A stretch of DNA of 64,000 nucleotides from Verrucomicrobiales bacterium (GTDB lineage: Bacteria > Verrucomicrobiota > Verrucomicrobiia > Limisphaerales > Palsa-1400): the NCBI GenBank assembly GCA_003138485.1, contig PLGF01000175.1, positions 2,052 to 66,051 on the forward strand. The letters run 5' to 3'. The translations under genes and the position numbers were made by a program. The first letter of the stretch is position 1. Each line of letters opens with the position of its first letter. Positions 20,601 to 32,448 of the stretch are shown in pieces. The notes under the pieces were generated by a model, which was given only the letters and a program-made list of their open reading frames with translations, was not told the DNA's origin and did not search any database.

Positions 20601-20819
20601 TCAACGAAAAGCCTCCACGTCCAACCCGCTGCCTTCAATAATGCTTTTTAGGGTGCCAATGGGGATGGTTTTGTTGCCATGCATGGCCACGATCACTTGG
20701 CGGCCATTTTCGTGACGCCATTTCTGGTGGCTGCCCGATTGGGAAACCATCGCAAAACCATGCTTGCGCAGAACTTTGACGACTTCCCTTGCGCTGCAAA
20801 CTGGATACCGGCGGCTCAC
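20601..20819 (-). CDS. hicA: HicA-family mRNA interferase toxin
   Basis: 'EVVKVLRKHGFAMVSQSGSHQKWRHENGRQVIVAMHGNKTIPIGTLKSIIEGSGL' with GSHxKWRH motif. Confidence 0.92.
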   Translation of the reverse strand: MSRRYPVCSAREVVKVLRKHGFAMVSQSGSHQKWRHENGRQVIVAMHGNKTIPIGTLKSIIEGSGLDVEAFR

Positions 20820-21022
20820 GGCACCGCGAGTTCGATCATTTTTGCCCCTTTGGGCAATTTGACCGGTGCGGGTTCAAACCAAAGCGCCAGCGCTTCCCTG
20901 GCATTGGTGACGGCTTCCGCCTCGGTGTCGCCCGCGGTGGCGCAGCCGGGTATTTCGGGGAACACTGCCGACCAGCGTTTAGCCTCTGGATCATATTCAA
21001 CCAACAACCGGAATTTCATCAT
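20816..21022 (-). CDS. hicB: HicB-family antitoxin (short form)
   Basis: 'MMKFRLLVEYDPEAKRWSAVFPEIPGCATAGDTEAEAVTNAREALALW'; 4-bp overlap with hicA. Confidence 0.88.
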   Translation of the reverse strand: MMKFRLLVEYDPEAKRWSAVFPEIPGCATAGDTEAEAVTNAREALALWFEPAPVKLPKGAKMIELAVP

Positions 21023-21162
21023 CAAAATGATAATCTCGGTTCTCCATCGAAGCAAGCGGACTCATAAAACAGCGCGGATGCATGGGGTGGATTGAGTAAG
21101 CGCCAGGCCGCGAATCAGGAGGGCCTATGACGGGGAAGCCGCAAGCCACCGAAGTAAAGCGA

Positions 21163-21202
21163 GCAGAACCGATGCTTCGACCCTACCGCTCGTCGGTTCT
21201 GC
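21163..21202. repeat. 10-bp perfect inverted repeat GCAGAACCGA…TCGGTTCTGC
   Basis: Read directly; 20-nt loop. Confidence 0.5.
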
Positions 21203-21289
21203 GGTCGCGGGTGCTCAAGACTGGATATGCACAGAACGGGCGGAGCGGGGCAGAGCGCCGCCCGCCTGCGCTGACCCGCCCACACGGTT

Positions 21290-21343
21290 CCGCTGGAGCG
21301 TCGCCCTGCGATGGCACGCCGGTAGAGGGCGACGCTCCAGCGG
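21290..21343. repeat. REP-like hairpin, 18-bp perfect stem CCGCTGGAGCGTCGCCCT / AGGGCGACGCTCCAGCGG
   Basis: Arms 21290-21307 and 21326-21343 are exact reverse complements. Confidence 0.75.
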
Positions 21344-21499
21344 AGGCATGTTCATTTATCTATGACCGTCCATATAACAGGCATCGTTCATGGCAGAGAG
21401 ATGAAGGCAGAAAAATAGGAAGTTCAAATGCTTCCCGCGCCGGGAATCAGGAACCGCTTCGTTTAAGGTCACAAATTGTGACCTTGAAACCGGGAAAAA

Positions 21500-21584
21500 T
21501 GGTGCCCGCGACAGGACTTGAACCTGTACGATGTTACTCACTAGAACCTGAATCTAGCGCGTCTGCCAATTCCGCCACGCGGGC
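21500..21584 (-). tRNA. tRNA-Leu (anticodon CAG)
   Basis: Reverse complement GCCCGCGTGGCGGAATTGGCAGACGCGCTAGATTCAGGTTCTAGTGAGTAACATCGTACAGGTTCAAGTCCTGTCGCGGGCACCA folds as class II tRNA with encoded CCA. Confidence 0.95.
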
Positions 21585-21714
21585 ATTGTTGAATTCCAAC
21601 GGCTTGCGCAAGGCAGGGCTGCCATTCGCCTGCCGCGGTTCATCAACAGGGCGGAGGATAGTCCGAACTCAGGCCGCCCCGCAAGAGAATTCCCGGCGGA
21701 AAATGCGCCCCAAG

Positions 21715-23697
21715 TCATGCCTGGGAATTCGTTCGCGGAGGACCGTCCGGAGGAGTATCGAGCACTTCGCGGAGTTTTCTCGATAAGCTGGCCAAATCAT
21801 ACGGCTTGTGCAAGAAGGCCAGCGCCCCGTGCTTCAATATGCTGCTGTCCAGATCCGCTCCCGCGTAACCCGACGCCACCAGAACTTTTACGCGCGGGTC
21901 CAGAGTGCGGAGCTTGGCGAGACATTCCCAGCCGGACATGTTCGGCATGCCCAAGTCCAGGATGACCGCGTGTGGATACTGCCCGGCTTTGGCATATTTG
22001 CGCAGGGCGATCTCCCCGTCGGCCGCCACAATGGTCGCATAGCCCAGCTTCCTGAGGTGGTGTTCGATCAACTGGCGAATGGGCGCCTCGTCATCCACAA
22101 TCAGGATGGTTTCTGATCCCCCTGGCATGGGCGGCGTCTCCGCCTTGATGGGCTGCGGTTGCGCGGCGGGCTTGCTGGCTGCCGGAAGGTAGATCCGAAA
22201 AGTCGTGCCAATGCCCACTTCGCTATAGCAGTTAATCTGGCCGTCGTGTTCCCGCACGATGCCAAAGGCCACGGAAAGACCCAACCCGGTTCCTTCGCCA
22301 AGCTTCTTGGTTGTGAAGAACGGCTCGTAGATGCGCGCCTGGGTTTCTTTGTCCATGCCATGTCCGGTGTCGGAAACGGTCAGGAGCACGTAATCTGCGG
22401 GCCGGAGGTTGGGATGCGCATGACAGTAATCCGCTCCCACGCGGATATTGCTGGTTTCAATCGTGAGAGTTCCGCCGAGGGGCATGGCATGGGCTGCGTT
22501 GACCGCGAGATTCATCACCACTTGCTCCAACTGGCCGGAATCCACATTCACCAGGAGCAGGTCCGGGGCCAGGCGGTATTGCTGGGACACGTTTTTTGCA
22601 AGCCCCTTTTCAAGCATACGCCGGATGTTTTTCAACACTTCATTCAAGTTCACCAGTCGTTTTTGGCCGATGTTGGGTGTTTTCCGGCTGAAGATGAGCA
22701 GTTGCCTGGTGAGGGCCGAACCGCGCCGGGCGGTTTCAAGAATGGCCTCCATATTCTCGTTGCGACGGCCGGCGGCGGCTTCTTCTTCGATCAGCACTTC
22801 GGAGCAACATTGGACCACGGTCAAGAGATTGTTGAAATCGTGAGCGATGCCGCCGGCGAGGGTGCCGATCGCTTCCATTTTTTGCGCCTGACGCAACTCC
22901 GCCTCCAGCTCCTTTCTCTCGCTCAGGTCGCGGGCAATATGCACGATACGGGTGATCTTTCCTTGCGCATCAGTCACAGGCGAAACGGTGATTTCAAAGA
23001 GGGCTTCCTTCGGACCAATTTTGATTTCCTTTGAGGCGGGCCGTTTCGTCGCCTGAACGGGGTTGGCCGGGCAGCCCGGGCACCTTTCACAGTCGGCATT
23101 GAACAACTCGTAGCAGGGCCGGCCCACGATGGCTTCCGGGGCGCAGCCGAACAACTTGCCCGCGGCTTTGTTGGCCCGCAGGATTTTGAAGTCCATGTCC
23201 TGCACGGTGACAACGTCAGTGATGGAATCAAAAGTCCGCTCCCAATCCTCTTTGGCCAGACGGGTTTCCTGCTCTTTTTGAAGCAGATCACGGGCGGTGT
23301 TCGCCGATCTGAGCATGTAGTCCAAACGGTGAATCTCAATTGTCCAATTGAGCGGTTTGGTGGCAAAATTCGTGGCTCCGGCTTCGTAGGCTTTGTCAAT
23401 AGACGCCGTGTCGTCCAAGGATGTCGTGACCAGGATGGGGACGGAGGCCCCATGCGCGAAGCCGCGCAGCCGGGTGCAGAAATCAAATCCATCCATGCCG
23501 GGCATGATCACGTCCACGACGATGATGTCAGGGATTTGTGCCTGCACGGCAGTCAGGGCGTCGGTCGCATTCGAAAAGGTCAGGACTTGAAATCCGGCCG
23601 CGGCCAGAACTTCCTCCGCCAGGAGCAGAGTTGTTTCGTCATCATCAATGACCCAGACGGTTTTCTGGGAACGAGACGATTTTTGATTCATAGGCAT
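21715..23697 (-). CDS. Hybrid histidine kinase (REC-PAS-HisKA-HATPase-REC)
   Basis: 'VWVIDDDETTLLLAEEVL', 'GTLAGGIAHDFNNLLTVV', 'VNAAHAMPLGGTLTIET', 'DTGHGMD', C-terminal 'ILIVDDEAPIRQLIEHHL'. Confidence 0.94.
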   Translation of the reverse strand: MPMNQKSSRSQKTVWVIDDDETTLLLAEEVLAAAGFQVLTFSNATDALTAVQAQIPDIIVVDVIMPGMDGFDFCTRLRGFAHGASVPILVTTSLDDTASIDKAYEAGATNFATKPLNWTIEIHRLDYMLRSANTARDLLQKEQETRLAKEDWERTFDSITDVVTVQDMDFKILRANKAAGKLFGCAPEAIVGRPCYELFNADCERCPGCPANPVQATKRPASKEIKIGPKEALFEITVSPVTDAQGKITRIVHIARDLSERKELEAELRQAQKMEAIGTLAGGIAHDFNNLLTVVQCCSEVLIEEEAAAGRRNENMEAILETARRGSALTRQLLIFSRKTPNIGQKRLVNLNEVLKNIRRMLEKGLAKNVSQQYRLAPDLLLVNVDSGQLEQVVMNLAVNAAHAMPLGGTLTIETSNIRVGADYCHAHPNLRPADYVLLTVSDTGHGMDKETQARIYEPFFTTKKLGEGTGLGLSVAFGIVREHDGQINCYSEVGIGTTFRIYLPAASKPAAQPQPIKAETPPMPGGSETILIVDDEAPIRQLIEHHLRKLGYATIVAADGEIALRKYAKAGQYPHAVILDLGMPNMSGWECLAKLRTLDPRVKVLVASGYAGADLDSSILKHGALAFLHKPYDLASLSRKLREVLDTPPDGPPRTNSQA

Positions 23698-23701
23698 GGA
23701 T

Positions 23702-26583
<2,882 letters not shown>

Positions 26584-26587
<4 letters not shown>

Positions 26588-27606
26588 GGGGGAGGCGCGT
26601 TTGCCGGTTGGGCGGGTTGCTTGTCGGCAGCCATGTGCTTTTCCTTCGTTTCACTTGCTTTCTGTGAAAGGCCCGCCTCCAAACCGCTGGTAAGGTCTTG
26701 ATTTGTCCCGGCACATAGTTGGTGGTAGGTGGCTATTAATTGTCGTGTGCCGTCGAGCGCGGAATCGGGCTGGCGGCTGAGTTCCTCGGTTTTGAACAGC
26801 GCCATGACTTGTCTGAACGCGGGTTTGGCGCCGGATTCGTCGGCGGATTTAAGCAGCAGTTGCTTGACCGCCTCGGGCAAATCCCGGCGAAAACAGGCCA
26901 GGCCTGGCACCACCGGCACGGACACCGCGATGGCCCGCAGTTGCTTTTTTACTTGTGGATTCAATTGGCCCATGACCTCCCAGCCGCTGAGTGTGGCAAT
27001 ACAGGTGTCCACCTTGCCGAAAAACACCGGCAAGACCACCTGGGTCGCCTTCGTGGAGGTGGTGACCTTGGTGAACACCTGATTTGCCGGGCCGAGGCCC
27101 TGTTCACGACAATAAACTTCCAACCAGACGGCGGCCAGCGAAGCTCGCAAGTCATTCAAAATAATCAAACTGTGTCCCTTCAAGTCCCCGGCGCTTCGAA
27201 TGGCGCTGTCGTCGCGCGCCAGCAGCACATACTCCTCGGTGACCTTGTGGTTGATTGTCGCCATCAGAAGGGGGCCGCTCAAACCCTGATCCTCCAACGC
27301 GAGGTATTCCTCGGTGCCCAAAGAGATGATGTCAATCTTCTTGAGCCGCAGCATTTCGGCGATGGCATGGGTTCCGTCCAGATAGATGGGGCCGCTGGAG
27401 GTGTCAAACCCGTCGGCATCGCCAATGACCTTGCAATACACTTTCATGGCGGCCACGGCATCGTTTTGGTTGATGTCTTTGAACATGGACCTGGAAAAGG
27501 CGAAATGCACCGCCACCGTCTCGTTGGACTGGCTGGCGTCCGCGGCGACCGCCTGGAACGCTGGAAGCACGGCCAATAACATCAGCACTATGTTCTTTGT
27601 CCTCAT
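26584..27606 (-). CDS. PhnD-like phosphate/phosphonate-type periplasmic substrate-binding protein
   Basis: Signal peptide; '[32 protein letters not shown]', '[48 protein letters not shown]'. Confidence 0.8.
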
Positions 27607-29183
27607 TTGCCTCCGAGCCTCTTCAACACCTCGGCGCCGACCAGCAGGTTGAGTTGCGATTGCAGGGCCAGATGGTCATAGCGCGCCTTGTAATGCTGCG
27701 CCGACATCAGAGCTTCCATCAACTGGGCGCGAATCACTTTTTCGGTTTCCACCAGATCGTTCTGATAGGCCCGGGTGTTCAGGTCGCGGTTATCCGTCGC
27801 CGCGGTCATCGCGTCGAGTGTGGCCTGATAGGATTTTTCGGCGGCGTTCAGGCCCAGGAACGTATCCTTGATTTCAAGGCCGATGCCTTCCTTGAGCAGG
27901 ATTTGATCTTCTTTGATCTTGGAGACCTGGGCGCGGGTTTCAGCCACTTTATTCCGGGTCAGGAACCCGCTGAACAGCGGAATCTCCACGCCGGCGCCAA
28001 CGGTCCAGCCTTGTTTGTTGACGTCCGTGGCCACGCCGGCATCGTAGGCGTTCCACCACTGGTGGACTTCACCCGTCAAGGCCAGCTTGGGATAGTAGTC
28101 GCTTCGCGCGGTTTGCACGGCGCCTTCCGCGGCGCGGATGCCGGCTTCAATCTTGTTCCAGTCTGGATTAAACTGATAAGCGTCGCCCACGAGATGATCC
28201 AGATTGGCGGCGACTGGCGTGTAGGGTATTTCTTTATCCGCCGGTTTCACGCTGGAATTCCATGAGAGTCCCATCGTGTTGGCCAGCGCGGCTTGGGCCA
28301 TCAATTCATTCTTTTCCAGAAGAGCCACCATCGCGCGCAAGGTTTCCACCATCACCTTATTGTCCAGCCAGTCGGTCTTCTTGACTTTGCCGCTGCCTTC
28401 CTTATACATCGTCTCGGTCAGATTCAAGGTGGCTTCCATGCGGGCCAGCGTGTCTGTGCCCACCTGATGGAGCTGCGCGGCCAGCACGGCTCCGTAATAC
28501 ATCCGCTTGACGCTGTCGGTGATTTCCAAATCCGTCCGCCGGGATTCCTGCTTCATCATATCGACCTGGCCTTGGGTCTGTTTGCGCAAACCCTTGCGCA
28601 TCCCGCCGTCGTACAGCAGCCAGGTGGCATTCAGGGAGGCTTCGTAGTTGTCCGGGTCCATCAACTTGACATCCTGGGCGGGAACGCGAAGTTGTTGTGG
28701 CTGCACGCGAATACTCTCGGCGGGAGTGGCCACCGGAATTTGCGCGGTCGCGCCGGCAGGCGCCAGCGGATTGAGCAGTTGGGCGGGAACCGTTGCGAGC
28801 GCGGTGCCTGCCGGCACGCTGATCGTTTGGGCTGGAACGGCCACCCGCGTTGCCGGAAAAAGAAAATCCGGCGCCTGACTCATGTGCTGATAACCCACGT
28901 TCGCACTGATTTGCGGCCAGTAACCGGCCAGGGCCTGCCGGTGCTGAGCCTCGGCCATCGCCACCGCGAACTGGGAAGCCGGTCGGCGATGACTCGCGCG
29001 CAGGGCTGTGGCCAGACAGTCGTCGAGCGACATTTCCTGAATAACTCCGGCGCTGGAATGGTGGATTGGCCCGGAGCCGTTGGCGTCCACGCTTTCCGCC
29101 CGGCCCGCCGCGCAGGAAATAATGCTGGCGGCAAGGACAACCGCCGCAAGTTTGAGGAGTTTGATGTTTGGCGGATTTTTCAT
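27603..29183 (-). CDS. TolC family outer membrane protein
   Basis: 'MSLDDCLATALRASHRRPASQFAVAMAEAQHRQALAGYWPQISANVGYQHMSQ' and repeat 'AAEGAVQTARSDYYPKLALTGEV'. Confidence 0.92.
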   Translation of the reverse strand: MKNPPNIKLLKLAAVVLAASIISCAAGRAESVDANGSGPIHHSSAGVIQEMSLDDCLATALRASHRRPASQFAVAMAEAQHRQALAGYWPQISANVGYQHMSQAPDFLFPATRVAVPAQTISVPAGTALATVPAQLLNPLAPAGATAQIPVATPAESIRVQPQQLRVPAQDVKLMDPDNYEASLNATWLLYDGGMRKGLRKQTQGQVDMMKQESRRTDLEITDSVKRMYYGAVLAAQLHQVGTDTLARMEATLNLTETMYKEGSGKVKKTDWLDNKVMVETLRAMVALLEKNELMAQAALANTMGLSWNSSVKPADKEIPYTPVAANLDHLVGDAYQFNPDWNKIEAGIRAAEGAVQTARSDYYPKLALTGEVHQWWNAYDAGVATDVNKQGWTVGAGVEIPLFSGFLTRNKVAETRAQVSKIKEDQILLKEGIGLEIKDTFLGLNAAEKSYQATLDAMTAATDNRDLNTRAYQNDLVETEKVIRAQLMEALMSAQHYKARYDHLALQSQLNLLVGAEVLKRLGGK

Positions 29184-29547
29184 GGCATTATCAGGTTCAT
29201 TTCATACATCGGTTGCGCGAGATGCTTTCTGAACAGGGGTTTTGAAGGAGGCATTTAAAGCCCCTTGCGCGCCAACATGTTGGGCGATTTTCCCGTGGTT
29301 CAGGGGTTTCCTTTGCAGCCTGCGTGTGATTGAAGCTGGTTCAACAAATCCAACAATTGTGACGATTTCGATACAAGCAATTTCCGCGCCAGATGTCGGG
29401 CTGAATTCCTGATTTGAATGACAGCGAAAAGCCCCACCCAAAGGGCCGTGTGATCTGCTCTCCATGCGTTGCCATAAGCCCTGCCAGCCGCTTCAATTAT
29501 GGGTTGCGAGCGGCCTGGTGTCGGTTATTATTGGAAGTGGATTCGAC

Positions 29548-30057
29548 ATGAGACGTCCTTTACAAACGACAGTTCTCAGCGCGGCGTTGGGAATCCTGCT
29601 GGCCGGTCTTGCGTTGCGCGGCCAGACGGTCGTCTCGCCGTACCGTGCCTTGCATCCGATCATGAAGGACCCCAATCAGCCCAACGCCCCCTCCAGCGTC
29701 AACCCGTCCGATGTTGGCGCGTCCACTTCGGCGATTACGCCGGGGCAGTCGCAGCCGGCGCAGCCGGGCGCGTTTGCCGCGAGGGTGGACCGTTGCCTTG
29801 CGGCGTCGAAACTGATGGTGTTGGGAACAATTGAAGGGATCAAGGGGACGCTTTACGTGACCAACGTGGGCGCGGTTTTGGTGACGCCGCGCGCGCAGTT
29901 TCTGGTCTGCGACACCCGGGGAGCCAAAGTGGGGACGGCTTCCAAGACCGGCGCGGCGCTGGCGGCCGGGGCGTATGAGAAAATCGAAATCCTGGCGACC
30001 AACCTGAACGCGGCGGATTTGAAATTGATGAAGCTGACCGTCCAGGAGGCTCCGTAG
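29548..30057 (+). CDS. Secreted hypothetical protein
   Basis: Signal peptide-like N-terminus 'MRRPLQTTVLSAALGILLAGLALRGQT'; 169 aa. Confidence 0.6.
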   Translation: MRRPLQTTVLSAALGILLAGLALRGQTVVSPYRALHPIMKDPNQPNAPSSVNPSDVGASTSAITPGQSQPAQPGAFAARVDRCLAASKLMVLGTIEGIKGTLYVTNVGAVLVTPRAQFLVCDTRGAKVGTASKTGAALAAGAYEKIEILATNLNAADLKLMKLTVQEAP

Positions 30058-30194
30058 GACTTGGACGGCGCGCGCCTGGATTGATTGCTTTTGACGGCGG
30101 GCCGTACTGCCGATACGTTGAGATGAGATGGCGAGCCGATTTGCTGGCGGTCGAATTGGGCGCGGTCGCCGCCGCGAAGCGGTAGGATGGAGGA

Positions 30195-31394
30195 ATGAAG
30201 AAGCGAATTTTGTTTGTGGGGGGAGACCCGGCAGTCTGCCGGGAATTCCAAGCGCAGAACAGCGGCCCCGATGCGGCCTGGACGGTGCAATCCGCCGGAT
30301 CGGGCGAGGAGGCGCTGGCGCTGTGCTATCAGGCGAGCTTCGACGCGGTCGTGGCGGATGTCCGCCTTTCGGGCATGAGCGGCCCGGATTTTCTCAATGC
30401 CCTGATGCGGCAGCAGCCCAAAGCGATGCGGATTGTGCTTTCGGACATGGCGGACACTGAAAGCACGATGAAGTGCGTCGGGCAGGCGCATCACCACATG
30501 TTGAAGCCATGCGCGGCGGCAACGCTGACTGGCGTCCTTGGCCGCGCATTTGCGCGGGAGGCCTGGCTGCCCAGCGCGCCCGTGCAGGGGCTGATGGCCC
30601 AAATGCGCCATGTTCCCAGTCCGCCCAAAGCCTATTTTCAGGTCGTCGAGGAAATGCGCTCCCCGTCGTGCTCCATCGAGAAGATAGCCGATCTCATCTC
30701 GAATGACCCGGCTATCACGGCAAAAGTTTTGCAGTTGGCCAACTCCGCCCTGTTCGGTTTGGAATTGAATGTCGTCCGCCCGCTTGAGGCCATCGGTTAC
30801 ATCGGTTTGGAGACGACCAAGGCGATTGTCCTGCTGGCGCACACGTTCTCGTCCTTTGACCAGCTCAAGCTGACGGGTTTTTCGGTGGATGAATTGTGGC
30901 GGCACTCGGTGCGGACGGGCCAATACGCGCAACATATCGCGACAATGGAGAGCACATCGCCGGGAGTTTCCGAGCAGGCCTTTGCGGGGGGGTTGCTGCA
31001 TGACATTGGCAAGCTGCTCTTCGCGGCCAATCACGCCGGGATGTTTGCCAAGGTATTGCGTCTGGCGCGCGAGCAGCATTGCAACCTTTGGGAAGCTGAG
31101 GCCCAATTGCTGCCCGGCATGGGCCACGCGGAATTGGGAGCGACGGTTCTGAGCATTTGGGGACTTCCGGCGGCGATCACCGAGGCGGTGGCTTTGCACC
31201 ACTGCCCCTGGAATCACCGCATCGCCGGGTTCAACCCGGTGACGGCGGTGCATGCCGCCAATATTCTGGATCACGAGACCCATCCAGACCCCGCGATCAT
31301 CCTGCCCTCGCAAATCAACACAGCCTACCTGAAGGATTTGGGGCTGGCCGGGCGTGTGGACCAGTGGCGGCGCCAATGCCAGGCTTTCGGATAG
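30195..31394 (+). CDS. Response regulator with HDOD domain
   Basis: REC 'DAVVADVRLSGMSG…HMLKPC'; HDOD 'IADLISNDPAITAKVLQLANSALFG', 'GGLLHDIGKLLF', 'ALHHCPWNH'. Confidence 0.92.
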   Translation: MKKRILFVGGDPAVCREFQAQNSGPDAAWTVQSAGSGEEALALCYQASFDAVVADVRLSGMSGPDFLNALMRQQPKAMRIVLSDMADTESTMKCVGQAHHHMLKPCAAATLTGVLGRAFAREAWLPSAPVQGLMAQMRHVPSPPKAYFQVVEEMRSPSCSIEKIADLISNDPAITAKVLQLANSALFGLELNVVRPLEAIGYIGLETTKAIVLLAHTFSSFDQLKLTGFSVDELWRHSVRTGQYAQHIATMESTSPGVSEQAFAGGLLHDIGKLLFAANHAGMFAKVLRLAREQHCNLWEAEAQLLPGMGHAELGATVLSIWGLPAAITEAVALHHCPWNHRIAGFNPVTAVHAANILDHETHPDPAIILPSQINTAYLKDLGLAGRVDQWRRQCQAFG

Positions 31395-31397
31395 TGG

Positions 31398-32447
31398 TTA
31401 CGGAAGCGAGCGCGGGAACTGGCGGTTGAGGATTTTTTCGGCGGTGGCTCCGGCGAAATCGCCTGGAATGTTCGGGCCGCTGCTGAAGAAGCGGATGGGG
31501 TAGCCGGCGCCCAGGGCGAGGTTCCAGATTTTCCCCCAGTTCGGCTCTTCATCCAAATGCGTGATGATCAAATCGTCGATGGCCAGCGCGGAGAACGCGC
31601 GCACCTGGCCCAGAAGCACCGATATATCGTAAGCGCCGTTGAGGACCAGATGGAGGCGTGGCGAACCGTATTGGAGAAGCTGCGCGGCCAGTTCCTGCAC
31701 GGCGGACAGATGGCGCCAATCGACCCCGGGCAAATCGATGAACCCGATGTCCTCCGCGATGGCGCGGGTTTCCGGGTTCCAGGCGCGGTCGTTGGGCACC
31801 CCCAGAATATCGCAATAGACCCCGAGCGGCTCGGCGGTGTTGGCGGTGGCGCCGTCCAGACGCCAGACGCGGGCCAGGCGGCCATCGACCAGGGCGGTCT
31901 GAGTGAGCCACTTGCAGAGCGTGGCGGTTTTGCCCGAAGCGGCGGGGCCGACCAGGACGTGAAGGGAATGAGGTTCGCAGGGGAGCGGCGCGCGCCAGGA
32001 CTTGGCCAGGTGGGCGCGGGCCAGGGCGACTTCCGCAGCCAGGGTGGGCGGCGGGTTTTCGCCGTGAGCGGACTTCAATGTGTCAACAACTTGTTTTGCG
32101 TAGAGGGGGAGCAGGCCGCACTTTTGCAGCAGCGGCCCCACGCGCCAGCCGCTCTCGCCCAGTTCGACTTGCTGTTTGATTTCGTCGAGTTCCTGCCGGA
32201 ATCCGGCCAGCGCTTCCGAAATGGAGGGGGACGGAGCGGCCGGCGGCGGGGCGGGCGGAGGGGGCGGTTCCGGGCGGCAGGCGACGACTTCAATCATCGG
32301 CTTTTGCCACAAGCGCGCCAAGCCGGGCGCCTTCAACGGACGAACCCGCAACACGACGGCGTCCGGTCCGAGCCGGGCGCGGATTTGGGCGACGGCTTCC
32401 TCGGCCGAGGCGGCGACAAACGGGATGGGTTCGGCGTCGCCGTTCAT
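31398..32447 (-). CDS. flhF: FlhF-like SRP-family GTPase, divergent
   Basis: Downstream of flhA; P-loop 'GPAASGKTATLCKW', 'FIDLPG', 'ITHLDEEPNWGKIWNLALGAGYPIRFFSSGPNIPGDF'. Confidence 0.8.
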   Translation of the reverse strand: MNGDAEPIPFVAASAEEAVAQIRARLGPDAVVLRVRPLKAPGLARLWQKPMIEVVACRPEPPPPPAPPPAAPSPSISEALAGFRQELDEIKQQVELGESGWRVGPLLQKCGLLPLYAKQVVDTLKSAHGENPPPTLAAEVALARAHLAKSWRAPLPCEPHSLHVLVGPAASGKTATLCKWLTQTALVDGRLARVWRLDGATANTAEPLGVYCDILGVPNDRAWNPETRAIAEDIGFIDLPGVDWRHLSAVQELAAQLLQYGSPRLHLVLNGAYDISVLLGQVRAFSALAIDDLIITHLDEEPNWGKIWNLALGAGYPIRFFSSGPNIPGDFAGATAEKILNRQFPRSLP

Positions 32448-32448
32448 G

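Noticed and set aside
21311-21327. TGGCACG resembling a sigma-54 -24 box
   Set aside because: No GC-containing -12 element at the required spacing; lies in the REP-like hairpin loop.
21127-21786. 219-aa plus-strand ORF
   Set aside because: Runs through hairpin repeats and the antisense of tRNA-Leu; not credible.
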